Assembly: GCA_020746835.1 (NCBI GenBank)
Contig: JAGPNK010000016.1
Location: 744,001 to 808,000, forward strand
Reading direction: 5' to 3'
Length of the DNA: 64,000 bases
From: Stachybotrys elegans
Taxonomy: Eukaryota > Ascomycota > Sordariomycetes > Hypocreales > Stachybotryaceae
Part shown: piece after piece, positions 12,196-24,267 of the stretch
Position numbering within the stretch: the first letter of the stretch is position 1
Layout of the letters: the number at the start of each line of letters is the position of its first letter
Program-made: the position numbers and the translations under genes
Notes under the pieces: generated by a model
What the model saw: the letters and a program-made list of their open reading frames with translations, nothing else
Databases searched by the model: none
Told to the model about the DNA's origin: nothing

Positions 12196-13469
12196 CTTGG
12201 TGCGGTCGCGAATGAGAGAATGGTGGGCGTGGGGAATGAATGCAGGCAAGTTGATGGCAGCGTCCGCGCATGAGAGAATTTTTGTCGCAGATGATGAGGT
12301 TGTAGGTAAATGAGTAGGTAGAAAGTCAGAAGTCCAAATAGGAAAGCATCAACGAGGCACTCGGTTTGTGTTGTTGTTCAGGTAAAGAGAGGACTCAGCA
12401 GGTAGGGTGGAGGCGGCTTGGTCAATACAAATGTGCCCACAATGACGGAGATGGGCCGGATGCAGGGCGGTTTCGTTAGACGCATAACATCCAAAATTGT
12501 GGCTGAGTAGCAAAGTGGAGGCGACTGAGGACCAAGAATGCACGCTCTGAAGGAACAAGATAGAAGGGATGTCTGGAATGAGAATAGCAAAATTTTATAG
12601 CCGCATTTCAAGTTAGACTTCTTGATTCAACTGCGAATGCGGGACTGTATAAACATCGGCCTCAACCGAGAAACACTGAGGTCTTAGCCAATCCAGAGTC
12701 AATGCCGTACCTAACTTTACAGCTGTATCGCTAAATGCGAGCGTGGTATCCACCAGTATTGTGGCTGGTGTGTCCGATGACTAAAACCAACCCCTCCTCC
12801 ACGGCCCGCACAATCAGGCTGCGAAGCCCGGCTGCCTGCCCGCCCCTCATTCGGGCTACCACCCAGCATTTACAGGCGCCTCCCTCCACTTTACAGTTGG
12901 TGACAAACTGGAGTGGGCTATCGGAGATCGGGAGTCGAGCAGGTAAACTCTTATCAAAGAAAGCCGCCATTCCATTTTGACTATCATTTCGGAACCATAA
13001 AGCCAAATTATGCACAATTAGAGGGCTTGCTCATTCAAGGACGTGAGTCTTAATAACTCTCCAACATGCGTGGCGAACTAACAAAGCCATGCTCGTGCAG
13101 GTATCCTAAGCAGGCCTTGACGTATCCATAAAACAGTCAGGCACTCAACCTGCCACCGAACATTGCTTCCTACCTAGGTACCACACCTTGAGCTCTCGGA
13201 ACACTTTCACCAACATACCTACACCACCGTTCTTACTGCCTTTCCACCTGCCATCAAGGTACTACCATCAGCACTTGCGACCACCGGAACTGCCTGTTTG
13301 ATTCGCAGTCTCTGGTCCTTCGGTTTCCGCCTCTAGTACCGTTCCCGTGAACACCACGCTTACCCTGTCAAACAGGCCCGGCCGACCCTCGCTGCAGATC
13401 GCAAACACTCGACGTTGACGATATTCTTACGACCCATACTACTTAAACTCGACCCCGAACACTGCAGCC
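12196..13469. promoter_or_regulatory. Divergent intergenic region PNRC-motif gene / RBX1
   Basis: These 1.27 kb contain the leaders and promoters of two divergent genes. The last 300 bp before RBX1 are C/T- and CACC-rich, as in fungal 5' leaders. No gene or RNA gene was recognised. Confidence 0.35.
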
Positions 13470-13984
<515 letters not shown>

Positions 13985-14148
13985 AGCAGTCCCACGTCTA
14001 TCTATGGCGGGGACTACAGGACAACTTCCCAGAGCACATTCTGCACACCGATCTTGGTATCAAGGGCTGCAACCTGGGGCGCTGGCATATGTCATATACC
14101 AATCCACACCCGGTAGACCACGATGTTATATTGTATTCATTGGTCTGC

Positions 14149-14564
14149 CTATTCTATCAAGGTCACACCTGTCCGTACGCCAGAGCCAGCAGGAAGCCAT
14201 TTCACCGGGTTTCGTTTCCACATTGGCCATGGAGGTACCGTGAGAACAAAGGTCAATAGCGTGCCACCCAGTCCGACGTAGACTGCCTTGACAATGTCTT
14301 GGGTAGCGTATCCGACGTTGAAGGCCAATACCTAGTCCATGTTAGCTCGGCGTCGACGCGCATCGTAGATCGATCGTACCCCGCTCAAGGCCAGTATAAT
14401 CGTAGCCAGCACCTCGACACGTCTTTGGCCGTCGAAATCCTAACGATGTCAGTTAGCAAGTAAGCTCACAACTGCCGCCGGCCTAGTTGACCCGAAGAGG
14501 TGGTGTAACGTACAATCTGGCCCTCGACAACGTCCCTCACCTGATCAAGGATTTGATCAGCCAT
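14149..14564 (-). CDS. SPC1: Signal peptidase complex subunit 1 (Spc1, 12 kDa microsomal subunit)
   Basis: Three small exons (14564-14514, 14439-14380, 14331-14149) encode 97 residues. No single reading frame is long enough to show the gene, but every junction is GT-AG (introns of 74 and 48 bp) and in phase. The protein starts MADQILDQVRDVVEGQIDF. It continues with FDGQRRVE, two hydrophobic helices (about 26-46 and 53-75), and the family hallmark VPPWPMWKRNPVKWLP. Spc1/SPCS1 is a small two-helix ER membrane subunit of signal peptidase that shapes substrate choice and is not catalytic. The length matches yeast Spc1 (94 residues). It is convergent with RBX1 and divergent from the Mg transporter gene. 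Confidence 0.92.
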
Positions 14565-15658
14565 TGCTGTAGCGGTGTCGAGATGTTGGATTTTGGAGCA
14601 GCGCTGCAATCGGTGGGTTCATGGACTGCGACAGTCCTGTGCCGACATCCAGGTTGTTGTAACCACGTCGACAGGTTCCATCGAGCAGCGAATCCCGTCC
14701 CCTGCCTTGCCTTAGGTAAGTGGATACCCGGGAGCGCCCAGCCCAACACTGTGGCGTGCACGTCTCTAAGTACCAAGACAAGGTAAGGTACCCACAAAGG
14801 GACTCGAAATGCAGGCGCCGACGCAACGGGGATAAGGTAGGAGCCCCCCTGCTCCTTGTGCGCAAGACGCCGAACATGTGATTTGACGCGCCCTCATTGG
14901 TACCCTAGGAGCCATCCAGAAAATTTGTTGCGGCAAAGACTTGGCTGACTCCGCGAGTATCCGCAGGGCCTCGTAACCGCCACTAGGACAGCATTAAGTC
15001 GAGGCCTCCTTAGTCTTTGTTTGCAACACAGACCTTTTCCCCCCAACAAGCATTTACTCTTGCTGTGGAACGAAATTTCCTTCCAACAAACAAATTTCCC
15101 TATACACTCCGCCCTTCGGAAACAACACCACGCGGACTCCTTTTTCCTGTGGCGAGCAAACAGTCTTCTCGCAGGACACTTTCATCCTGGTTTTTTGCTT
15201 CGACGTCAGACCTGCTTCATCCAGCCATCCGTCTCGAGTCTCACCGTCTTACGCCTAGACTACTCTTACGACTCGTCATATATTCTCTCGACAGTGTGTC
15301 ATTGCCCTTGGCGATCGACGGCGAGCTCGATTGTCTTGCCGCCTAACTTGAACTATATCCCCAGTTCCCTCCAAACCTTCAAGTTGGCTCAACTCGCCTT
15401 CCCAACGGCTATATTCCCCTCGCTCCTCGGCCCCGGTTGCTGGGTCTATAGTGGAGTGAACAAGAAGCCACCTTAACTTGGTCACTGCTACGAACCGACT
15501 CTCCTTCGACTTGAACTGCGATATATACTCTTTCGTTGACCCCTTTCTCTGGTAAAGGGCCAATCCTCCTCGAATCTGCCTACGATAACCCGCGGCGCGG
15601 CACTGCCGCGCGCCAGGTACTCCTACCCCATTCCCTAGCGAACGACGACATCTCTTCT

Positions 15659-15667
15659 ATGGAATGA
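15659..15667 (+). other. uORF 1 in the Mg-transporter leader (Met-Glu-stop)
   Basis: ATG GAA TGA is a minimal two-codon upstream ORF, 116 nt before the main ATG. It is the first AUG in the inferred leader. Its use depends on where transcription starts, which the sequence cannot show. Confidence 0.35.
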
Positions 15668-15681
15668 TCCCCTCTCCTTGA
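15664..15681 (+). other. uORF 2 in the Mg-transporter leader (Met-Ile-Pro-Ser-Pro-stop)
   Basis: This five-codon ORF overlaps uORF 1 in another frame and ends 101 nt before the main ATG. It contains two proline codons. Translation is inferred only. Confidence 0.3.
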
Positions 15682-15782
15682 GGCCGATAGCAATACTCGG
15701 CACCATTAGCCAACAGTCGTCAAGCTTAGCCGCTCGCCCTGCACCAACAAGCCTATCACCTTCGGGTTACTGAACCAACAAG

Positions 15783-17674
15783 ATGTCTGATCACGACGAG
15801 ATGGTGTCCGACACCGGATACGACACCCCCGTGCCCGAGCTTGATGATCACCGCAACCAAATTTCTAGCTCGCAAAGAGTAGACCGGCCCCGAAGGGGCA
15901 CCTTCGACAGCCTATATGGTTCGAGGCAGTTGGAGGGGTCGGACGCTGGCGTGCCAGGCATCGTGGTACGTGACTTTGAAGAAGCCGTTATCGATGAGGA
16001 GGCCGGTGAGCTCTCCCCAGGAACTCGCCGTCCCCGCCGACCAACCGTGGAAACCGCCAGTGAGAACCGAGGCGTCTCTCCTCCCAACTCAGTCAAGGCC
16101 TTTGCCGAGGCTCGTCGTCGAGAGCGCGGCATGTCTTTCAGTGACAATAAGGGAGATGGCGATGATGGCCTCAGCAGGGTCATGTCCATCTCCAGCCGTC
16201 GCAGCCACAAGAGCAAGCCGCATACACTTGACAACGATGGCGGAAGCCTGCTTACAAACAAGACGGCGGAGGAGGACGTTTGCTTCCCCGTTCAAGACTC
16301 CAGACCTGGCCAGCTTCACATTGACTTCGACTACCTGGAGAACTTTGTCAATGCCGACCGTGAAGCCAGACTGCAAAGCCGAATCAACTCCAGGGATGAG
16401 TTCAATGACTTGCGAGCATCCGTAGATGCTCGCCACACGCAGGTTGCCACTGCTGACGGAGACATTCTCGACTTGCCCTCAGACGAGTCCCTCGCCCAGG
16501 AGAAGGGAACAGAGAGGGGTGCAGCAGCCAAGGCTACCCCAGCAGCACACCCCATCGATCACAACCGCTTCAGCTTCTTCTCTTCGGCATGGGAGTCGAC
16601 AATTCACGCAGCAGAGATGGGCGATCTAGTCCTTCCCGGTGAGGATCTCCGAGGCCTCTTTGAGCTCCCTGCTGAGGAAGCCGACGGTGTGTGGTGGCTC
16701 AACGTCAACAGCGCCACACGGGAAGAAGTCCAGGGCATCTGCAAAGCTTTTGGCATCCATCCCCTCACCATTGAAGACATCATCACTCAGGAAGCGCGCG
16801 AGAAGATTGAGCTTTTCCCTTCCTATTACTTTGCTTGTTTCCGATCCTTCAACGTTGTCCAGGAGCCAGACGGCAAGGAATACGAACCCTGCAACATTTA
16901 CGTGATTGTCTTCCGCGAGGGGACCTTGAGCTTCAGCTTTGCTCCAAACTCGCATGCTTCTCAAGTCCGCAAGAGAATCACGGCTCTGAAGGACTATGTC
17001 TCTCTGAGCAGCGACTGGATCTGCTATGCTTTAATGTAAGACCTTATGCCGCTCGTTGACCTGAACAGAGGACTGATACTAAAGCGTTTAGTGACAACAT
17101 TGTTGATACGTTCGCGCCTGAGATCCACCAGATCGAGATCGAGGCTGATGCCATCGAGGATGAAGTGTTCGTCATGCGAGATGACGATTCAAGCGCTTTT
17201 CTGCGGTCCATTGGTCGCGTCCGTAAGAACTGCATGGCACTTCTCCGGCTGCTGGGCGGCAAAGCCGACGTTTTGCGTGGCTTCACCAAGCGTTGCAACG
17301 AAAACTACCAAGTAACGCCCCGGATGGACATTGGCATGTACCTGGGCGATATCCAGGACCACGTTGTGACCATGGCAACCAACTTGGGTCACTTTGAGAA
17401 GATGCTTTCTCGTGCACACAGCAACTACCTGGCCACGCTGTCCATCAACAGCATCTCGCAGGGCACTGACACGAACCGCGTGCTCAGCAAGATCACGTTC
17501 CTCGCGTCGGTTCTCGTTCCCCTCAATCTTGTGAGCGGTGTCTTCGGCATGAACGTGCCGGTGCCGTTCCACGACGCGGGGGATTCGCTGATCCCCTTCT
17601 TTGGCATTATTGCTACCATGATTGTACTCTGTGCGATTATCTTGTCTTGGGCTCGTTATGCACGATACATTTGA
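15783..17674 (+). CDS. CorA-family Mg2+ transporter (Alr1/Mnr2 type)
   Basis: Two exons (15783-17035, 17092-17674; 56 bp intron) give 611 residues. The first 250 residues are polar and disordered with Arg/Ser patches, as in fungal Alr/Mnr2 proteins. The CorA cytoplasmic domain follows (WWLNVNSATREEVQGICKAF, then HPLTIEDII and FRSFNVV). The two terminal membrane helices lie at about 552-571 and 584-603, with the signature Gly-Met-Asn at 570-572 in GVFGMNVPVP. That motif forms the selectivity mouth of pentameric CorA channels. Fungal members sit in the plasma membrane (Alr1/2) or vacuole (Mnr2), and the sequence does not decide between them. It is shorter than the yeast proteins (about 860-970), mostly in the N-terminal region. 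Two mini-uORFs precede it. Confidence 0.9.
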
Positions 17675-18901
17675 GCTATATCGGGTTACGATGATCGGCT
17701 TCTTGGGTGGCTGCTGCAAGCGTGGACATGAGATGCATATGCAATTTTGCCTATAATCTTACCGCATATATTTCGCATGAGTAAATGATGTGGCAGGGGT
17801 GGATATCGTCGGGCTTTCGTTGCCTTAATGCTCCTTTGTTTAGGTACTAGAAACCGAATATAATCAGGTCATTTGTTGAATTCTACCGTATTGTTTGCAT
17901 GTATCGCAGTTATTGACCACGCAGGTGTATTGAGCCCACGAAGTAAGCAGAGTGCATTTTCAACGGGCACTGGTTGAACGAAAATGTACCCGATGATTGG
18001 TAACCTGAGTTTGCGATTTGCCTGGAACGATGATTCACGAACAAAGCGAGGTAAATAGCAAGATGATGGAAAGAAAGAGCTTTAATTACCAGGTACAGAA
18101 TACAGGCGGGTAAAGTTACCACCTGTAGCCAGCTGGAAGATGGGAGCGTAGCCTGGCCGCAATGACATCAAATACCAGTAATTACTACTATGGAACAGGA
18201 CATCCCCGGGTGGGATGGTGGTCGGTAGGAGTGGGTGCATCCTGGTCTGGTCCGAAACAGGCCTACAAGGCCTACCCGACGATATCTTCGACCACCAGGC
18301 ATTCGCCTTGGCCGTGTCTGTGGTGCACCTCGAGGTACAAATACGTTGACAGGCGGCACAAAACCTCGCGTTAATGCCCTGCCAGCCTTGGTTTTACTGC
18401 GAGAGAAGTGGAAACAAAAGATGAGGTAAAGAAAGCCCCGAAGGAAAAGTGTACAGCGCCTTAGATTGCGGAACAAGCTTATTCGGCCTGCACCCTCCAC
18501 CACCATAGTTTTCCCATCTGGCTGCCTCGCCACTACTCTCTTTCCATTTCTTCTTCTTCTTCTTTCTCTCTTCCCACCGCAGCGCAGCTGACGACGACGC
18601 CCACGGCCACAGCCACAACGACGACTGACGAACCCGACGCTCGATCTCTCTGCACCTCCTCCGAAAAAGCTACACTCGACTCCAGTACAAGTACAAGTAG
18701 GGCGCGGGTACATCGGGTCCGGGATTCGGAACCAGTCCCAGCTGCCTCTCAGGGCGTTATCAGCTCAAGGCCATTGGGCTTTGTACTCATATTCCCGGCT
18801 GCAGGCTGCAGGTTGCCGTTGATGAAGTTGCGAGACCGAGCTAGACCTGCCTTCCGTTGCACCTGCCTCGCCTGCTAGTCGTGACTGCCCTGCCTGCCAT
18901 C
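17675..18901. promoter_or_regulatory. Intergenic region, Mg transporter to SIZ-type ligase
   Basis: The first 400 bp are AT-richer, probable 3' untranslated sequence. From about 18480 the sequence is C/T- and CCAC/GACGA-rich, like a 5' leader of the downstream SUMO ligase. No gene was recognised. Confidence 0.35.
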
Positions 18902-20837
18902 ATGGCCTCACCTCTGCCCACCATCACGCGCCAGGAGGCAAGTGCGCTCGTCAAGCAAGTCCAGAGCACCAACCTTTTAAATCGCCAGCTCTCATCGGTT
19001 TGTCAAGTCAACGGCCTCAAGAGCACCGGTGTCAAGGCGGACCTACAGCGGCGCATCATCGATCGTGAGTCTTTGCGCCCGATACTCTCCTCCCCCCCCC
19101 CCCTCTACCCTTCAGGCGGCAGCTGACTGGTCGTGCTCTTCTTGCACACTTATGCAGTCATCCAAGAGACCATCGACGCCAACGATCATTCTCGCTTTCA
19201 ACAGATCCGACACAGCATATCCCACGCATCGGCCCAAAGAGGCAGTCCCTCGAAGGCTGGAACTCCCGCGCGAAATAGCCTTGGCACATCGTCACAGCAG
19301 CAGTCTCCTATGACGAATTACCTGCATCCCAACACCCTCTCACCATACAACGGGCAACAGACCAGTTACAACGCAATGTCGACTTCGCATCGTTCCATTG
19401 GTGGGCCACTTGTACCTCCCGGTCTTGTGTTCAACCCGAGTCCGTTCTACCGCATCGAAACACCGATTACAGAGATGCGAACTTGTGAAGGTGAGAATCT
19501 GGACATGTTCCCCCATACCAAGACCTCGTTTGTTAACAGACCTCGCGCAACAGCCATGGCTCAGCATCGCAACTCGATCACCATACCCCTCAAATTAAAT
19601 GATCACCCTGTCCTGCAGCGCTGCGTGAGCGACACAAACTACAGAGTCATGGTATTCTGCGCGGGGGATACCTCGGGTCCGCAGCATGTCGCGTTTCCCT
19701 ACCAGTCAGAGCTCCGTGTCAATGGCGGCGATATCAAAGCGAATCTGCGAGGGCTGAAGAACAAACCAGGGTCTACTAGACCGGTTGACATCACCAGTGC
19801 GCTTCGCTTGCGGCCGAGTTATACCAATAACATCGAATTCACCTATGCGCTGACGCAAAAGGTATGCATCCTTCCTGGAAAACGTAGGGCCGCCGCTCAC
19901 TAACATTTGCAATAGAAATTCTTCCTCATTATCAACGTGTGCAAGGTGACCTCGGTCTCCGAGCTCGTTACGACTATCTCGACCCGTCGCCGCATTCCCA
20001 AGGACTCCGTTATACAGGAACGTAAGTATCTCACAGGCATTCAAGAAAAAGAAAAGAAAACCATCTGGTATTTTTGAAGCAGTTGCTTACACTTTGCAGT
20101 CAACAAAAAGGCACAGGACCCCGATGTAGTGGCCACCTCGCAAGTTCTGTCACTGAAGTGTCCTCTGTCATACATGAGACTCCAGGTGCCCTGTAGAAGT
20201 GTCAACTGCACACATATACAGTGTTTTGACGCCACATCTTATCTACAGCTGCAAGAGCAGGGCCCGCAATGGCTTTGTCCCATCTGCAACAAGTCTGCAC
20301 CATTCGAACAACTCGCTGTAGACGAGTAAGTTGCCGCTCAATATAACCAGGCTTTGTTCAATCTAACATCTTCCCAGATATGTCAGAGATATATTGGAGA
20401 AGGCTCCCAAGCACTTGGAAGCAGTCACCATCGAGCCTAATGGGCGATGGCTGGTAAAGGGCTCGGGAGACAGCAGTCAGGGTACGTTCAAGGAGACGCC
20501 GTTTGATGATGATGAAGACGAACTTGAGATTTCTGAAGTCAACGTTATCAATGGCCGTCGAAACGAAACGCCCCAGTATCTCACTCCGTCAAACGGCACC
20601 CCTGCGTCGGGGGGTCGGGACAGTTCATTCAGCGCACCTCGCGGCGCTGCGTCAACCAGCCGGAAGCGGCCTGTTTCCGCGGTCATCGATCTTACCTTGT
20701 CCTCGGACGATGAAAGGGAGGAGTCTATCCAGCCTCCCACAAAACGACAGAGCACGGTTACCAACGGTTTGAGAGACACTGAAACGCTTACATTTCTGCA
20801 CGACGATTCCCATGGCGAGCTTTCTTTTCCTACGTAG
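18902..20837 (+). CDS. SIZ1: SUMO E3 ligase of the Siz/PIAS family (SAP, PINIT, SP-RING, SIM)
   Basis: Five exons (18902-19064, 19158-19861, 19916-20021, 20100-20325, 20378-20837) encode 552 residues. A SAP-like DNA-binding segment spans about 10-58 (VNGLKSTGVKADLQRRIID). A PINIT-type domain occupies about 130-300. The SP-RING (MIZ zinc finger) is at 343-392, with C345, C356, C361, H363, C366, C384 and C387 all visible. Near the C-terminus VIDLTLSSDDE (502-512) is a phospho-type SUMO-interacting motif. Siz/PIAS proteins pass SUMO from Ubc9 to nuclear targets, and the SAP domain brings them to chromatin. A longer frame begins earlier with non-ATG codons, so ATG 18902 is taken as the start. Intron 1 contains a run of 12 C. 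Yeast Siz1 is longer (904), so this is a compact filamentous-fungal form. Confidence 0.93.
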
Positions 20838-21545
20838 GAAATATAGGAAAGGGGTGTATCGCATAGGGATTTTGCTTGAGAACACGGGACATGGCAAGAA
20901 AGCAGCGGCGAGGTGTTTTGATTGTCAGGAGGCGTTTTGGGTAACGACGGAAAAGGATTCCCCAAGGTGTTGACTGTTTGATACGATATCTAGAGGGAGG
21001 GTCCGTGGCTATTGCTTGGCTCCTACACTGAACATCGGCACGGGGCGCTTAGGAGCGTACTGGCGAAGACGCAATCGATAGACACTGTTAATAGGACTCA
21101 GAATGAATTATATGACAAGCGCGTCAACCCATGCTATATGAAGATTGGGGCAGAGTATACAGGTTGTACAACATATACTATTATGGCACCTTTACCACAC
21201 CCCGTCAAGCATGATAACGACTCAAAAGTAAAGCTCTGACTAAAGATCAATCGTGTAATAAGAGCAGAGTCCAAGCCTCAAAACCGTACAGGATTCGGCA
21301 TGACATCGAGTTTCCCCGAGTCCAACGCGGTCTACCCTACACCGGCAACTACAACAAGCCACCCCTGCTTCTCCAACTCGACAACCTCTCGACATATCGA
21401 ACATTCCGTACACCACGTCACGCCACCCAGTTCCAATTTGCAAGCGTATTGGAGCTCCTGAACCGACTCAACGCACGTTCGAACCAGTCCCCCAGTCCGA
21501 AAACAACAGCCCCCCCTCCCGAATCCCGCCGGCCCCTCCCCCAAC
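20838..21545. promoter_or_regulatory. Intergenic region, SIZ-type ligase to TRS33
   Basis: This 708 bp region holds the 3' end of the SUMO ligase gene and the promoter of TRS33. The final 150 bp are C-rich leader-like sequence. I see no gene. Confidence 0.35.
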
Positions 21546-22419
21546 ATGTCCTTCGAGTCGGTCATGCCGCCGTACAACGCTTCGGACCCGAGCGCCTCGT
21601 TCCTCAGCTCCTCGTGCCTCGACTTCCTGCTCATTGAGCTCGTCCCGCTGGCCTACCGCGTGACGCACGATCGCGACGCGCCCCTCCTCGCCGACTCCTC
21701 GGCCTCGTCGCCGCCGCCGCCGCCGCCAGCCGCCTCGAAACCCTCGGATGCCGTGTCCGCCGTCGCGGGGTCCAGCGTGGCGGGCGCCCTCTCTACGGCT
21801 ACCGCCCCGGGCCAGCGCAAGATGGACGAGGACGAGGAGCTCGCCGCTGTGCACTACCGGCTTGATATGCTGGGGTACCGTGTAGGACAAGGTCTCGTGG
21901 AGAGGTGCGTAGTTGCGCTACGAATCGGAATATACTGGTGGGAAAGGACCAGGTGGCTAACTGGTCAACAGGTTTTCAAGGGATCGCCCTCGCTTCAACG
22001 AGACATTAGATGTCATCAAATTCGTGTGCAAAGATCTATGGTCTCTCGTTTTCGGAAAGAACATTGACAACTTGAAAACGAACCATCGGGTGCGTTGGGA
22101 GCTGAGATGGCCCAGCTGGCAAGATGCTAACGGCTTCCTTTACCAGGGAGTTTATGTATTGACAGACAACGTTTTCCGTCCATTTTCACGCATGAGCACA
22201 GAGGCAGGCGGCCAGGCCGTTGTGCGCGCACAGCCTGTACAGCTACTACCCCCAACACACCGGAGTATCAGACACTGACTACGAGGATAGTTCTTATGGT
22301 TCCCCTGCGGCATTGTCCGCGGTGCTCTTGCTGCTCTGGGCATTGTGGCTACGGTGCAAGCCGAGATCAACGAGCTTCCGGGAGCTGTGTTCCAGATCAA
22401 GACGACACCCGTCAAATAA
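21546..22419 (+). CDS. TRS33: TRAPP complex subunit Trs33 (TRAPPC6)
   Basis: Four exons (21546-21904, 21972-22089, 22147-22236, 22291-22419) give 231 residues. The core matches the Trs33/Bet3 fold: CLDFLLIELVPLAYRV at about 25-40, RLDMLGYRVGQGLVERFSRDRPRF, DVIKFVCKDLW, then GVYVLTDNVFRPFSRM and FLWFPCGIVRGALAALG. Residues about 49-100 are an Ala/Pro/Ser-rich insertion (with a run of six Pro) not present in yeast or human proteins. TRAPP complexes are tethers and GEFs for Ypt1/Rab1 in ER-Golgi traffic. The last exon is read in a different frame from the long open frame that crosses intron 3. The FLWFPCG reading fits the family and ends QIKTTPVK. Confidence 0.93.
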
Positions 22420-22853
22420 GACATGGGTTACTATACTGGGAGCTACAATACATTAAAGCGCAACCAGAAGCCGAAACAAGAGCCTGGTGCCGCTGCCCAA
22501 CTGAGCCCTCAAACATATACCCCGAGGGCCAAATCCTGTGGACAGAGTCCATTCTCAACTCATGAAACCATCCGTTTAGCTCGTCTACCAGGCCGTGGGA
22601 AAGAGTGATGGCGGAGTAGGCGAGCTACACTGCCAACCGGAGTGAGGAGAAGGTAAGGCGAGTTAAGGGATGCGGAGCAGGGCCTTGAAAGGGAAACCTA
22701 TGTGAAGACTCTTCACAGCCTAGCGGAAAAGAGTAAACCATCAGTAACCGAGGTCTTATCGTTTATTCAGTGCCTAGGGCAATAGCTATTGTCCGAAATC
22801 AAAGAGTTTCCCCGGAAAAGCATGCTGGCTTACTAGGGGTGATGGGGGAATGT
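22420..22853. other. Convergent 3' region TRS33 / MDH
   Basis: These 434 bp lie between two convergent stop codons. Nothing but probable 3' untranslated sequence is seen. Confidence 0.35.
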
Positions 22854-24267
22854 TCACTTTTGGGAAGGCTTGTTGGCAAACTCGACGCCCTTGCTGATGT
22901 TACCCTTGAGGCCCTCGATGGCCTTGGCAAGGAGACCCTTCTCCTTCTCCGTAATTCCCTCCAGAGGGTTGTTGGCCTTCTCGGCACCGTTGGGCTAAAA
23001 ATTGAGAAGAAAAAAAGTTAGTAACTACTCAGTTGCTAATCACCTTCAACTTCGATGTGACTTACGCCGAGCTCAATGGGGACTGAGAAGAAGTCAACGC
23101 CAACCTCCTTGGCAATGGCCTCACCTCCAGGAACTCCGGGAAGGTAGACATAGCTGGGCTCAACGAGACCCTTCTCGCCCTTGACAGCCCTCAGGACCTT
23201 CTCGGCGAATCTATCCCAGATTAGCAGGCTCTACCAAGAAGAAAAGAGAAGGACGGCAGCACTCACCGGAAACCGGCGTAGGCCATGGAGAGAGTGGCAG
23301 AGCCAGCACCGTCCTTGGCCTTGACGACCTCGTCACCACCGAACTGGACACGGTTGACCAGAGCATCGTACTTGTCATCAGGGATGGAGCCAGAGGGGGC
23401 AATCTTGCTGAACAGAGGAACGATGGTCTCGCCGGAGTGGCCACCAATAACGGGGACGGTCAGCTTCTGGGGCTGAGACTCGCCAGTGATCTCGGCAACA
23501 AAGGTCTCGGCGCGGACAATGTCAAGGGTGGTGACACCGAAGAGGCGCTGAGGGTTGAACACGTTCTTGGCCTTGAGCACTTCGGCCGAGATGGGGACGG
23601 TGGAGTTGACGGGGTTGGAAATGACGAGAATGAAAGCCTTGGGGGCAACCTCGGCGGCCACCTCGATGAGACCCTTGACAATGCCAGCATTGATGTTGAA
23701 GAGGTCATCACGGGTCATGCCGGGCTTGCCTGTGCAAGTCACTATATTTTAGCGAACATGGAAATTTATAGTGGTCGGAGAATTGATTGAACATACGGGG
23801 AATGCCAGCGGGGATGACGATGATGTCGGCGTCCTTGAAAGCGGCCTTGGCTCCATCGTTGGCAGGAAGGTGGCCGGTGATTTTCTGACAGGCGTAGTGT
23901 TAGCTTGATCAAAAACAATGAAGCTCGGTGTATCGGCGCCACTTACGGCGGGAGAAGAGATGTGAGAAAGGTCGGCGGCAACACCGGGGGTGTTGACGAC
24001 ATCGTACAGAGCAAGCTCGTCGACGTAAGGGCTGGTCTTAAGGAGGAGGGACAGAGGCTAGAGAGACGCAGTCAGCTTTCAACCTGGGGAATAAATATGG
24101 CTGTGCCTGAAAGACAGCACGGCTGATCTAGCGTACCTGACCAATGCCTCCGGAGGCGCCAGCAACAACTGCGAAGGTGTAAGTAATGGCTTGTCGCGAG
24201 ATGATGAAGACCCTGGTGATGCGGGGTTTGGGTCAGAAAGAGAGACAAGCATACCGGCCTTAACCAT
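22854..24267 (-). CDS. MDH1: NAD-dependent malate dehydrogenase, without a mitochondrial leader
   Basis: Seven exons (24267-24255, 24168-24137, 24057-23947, 23884-23797, 23729-23267, 23210-23066, 22994-22854) encode 330 residues. The first coding exon is only 13 bp and the second 32 bp. The protein begins [20 protein letters not shown], a Rossmann Gly-rich loop right at the N-terminus. Substrate arginines lie in PRKPGMTR (R82, R88). The catalytic pair is Asp151 (TTLDIVR) and His179 ([11 protein letters not shown]). The enzyme interconverts malate and oxaloacetate with NAD(H). Without an N-terminal presequence it should be the cytosolic form. The C-terminus PSQK is not a clear peroxisomal signal. 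A separate mitochondrial enzyme is expected elsewhere in the genome. The symbol is by family, since fungal MDH numbering varies. Confidence 0.92.

Larger units (their letters stand above)
14565..15782 (+). promoter_or_regulatory. SPC1 / Mg-transporter divergent region with a long AUG-depleted leader
   Basis: From about 15001 to 15658 I find no ATG on the + strand, although about ten would be expected by chance. The sequence is C/T-rich. This looks like a long 5' leader (about 780 nt) of the CorA-type transporter. Two tiny upstream ORFs near 15659 are its only AUGs. The left part (14565-15000) should hold the two promoters. No other gene was recognised. Confidence 0.5.
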
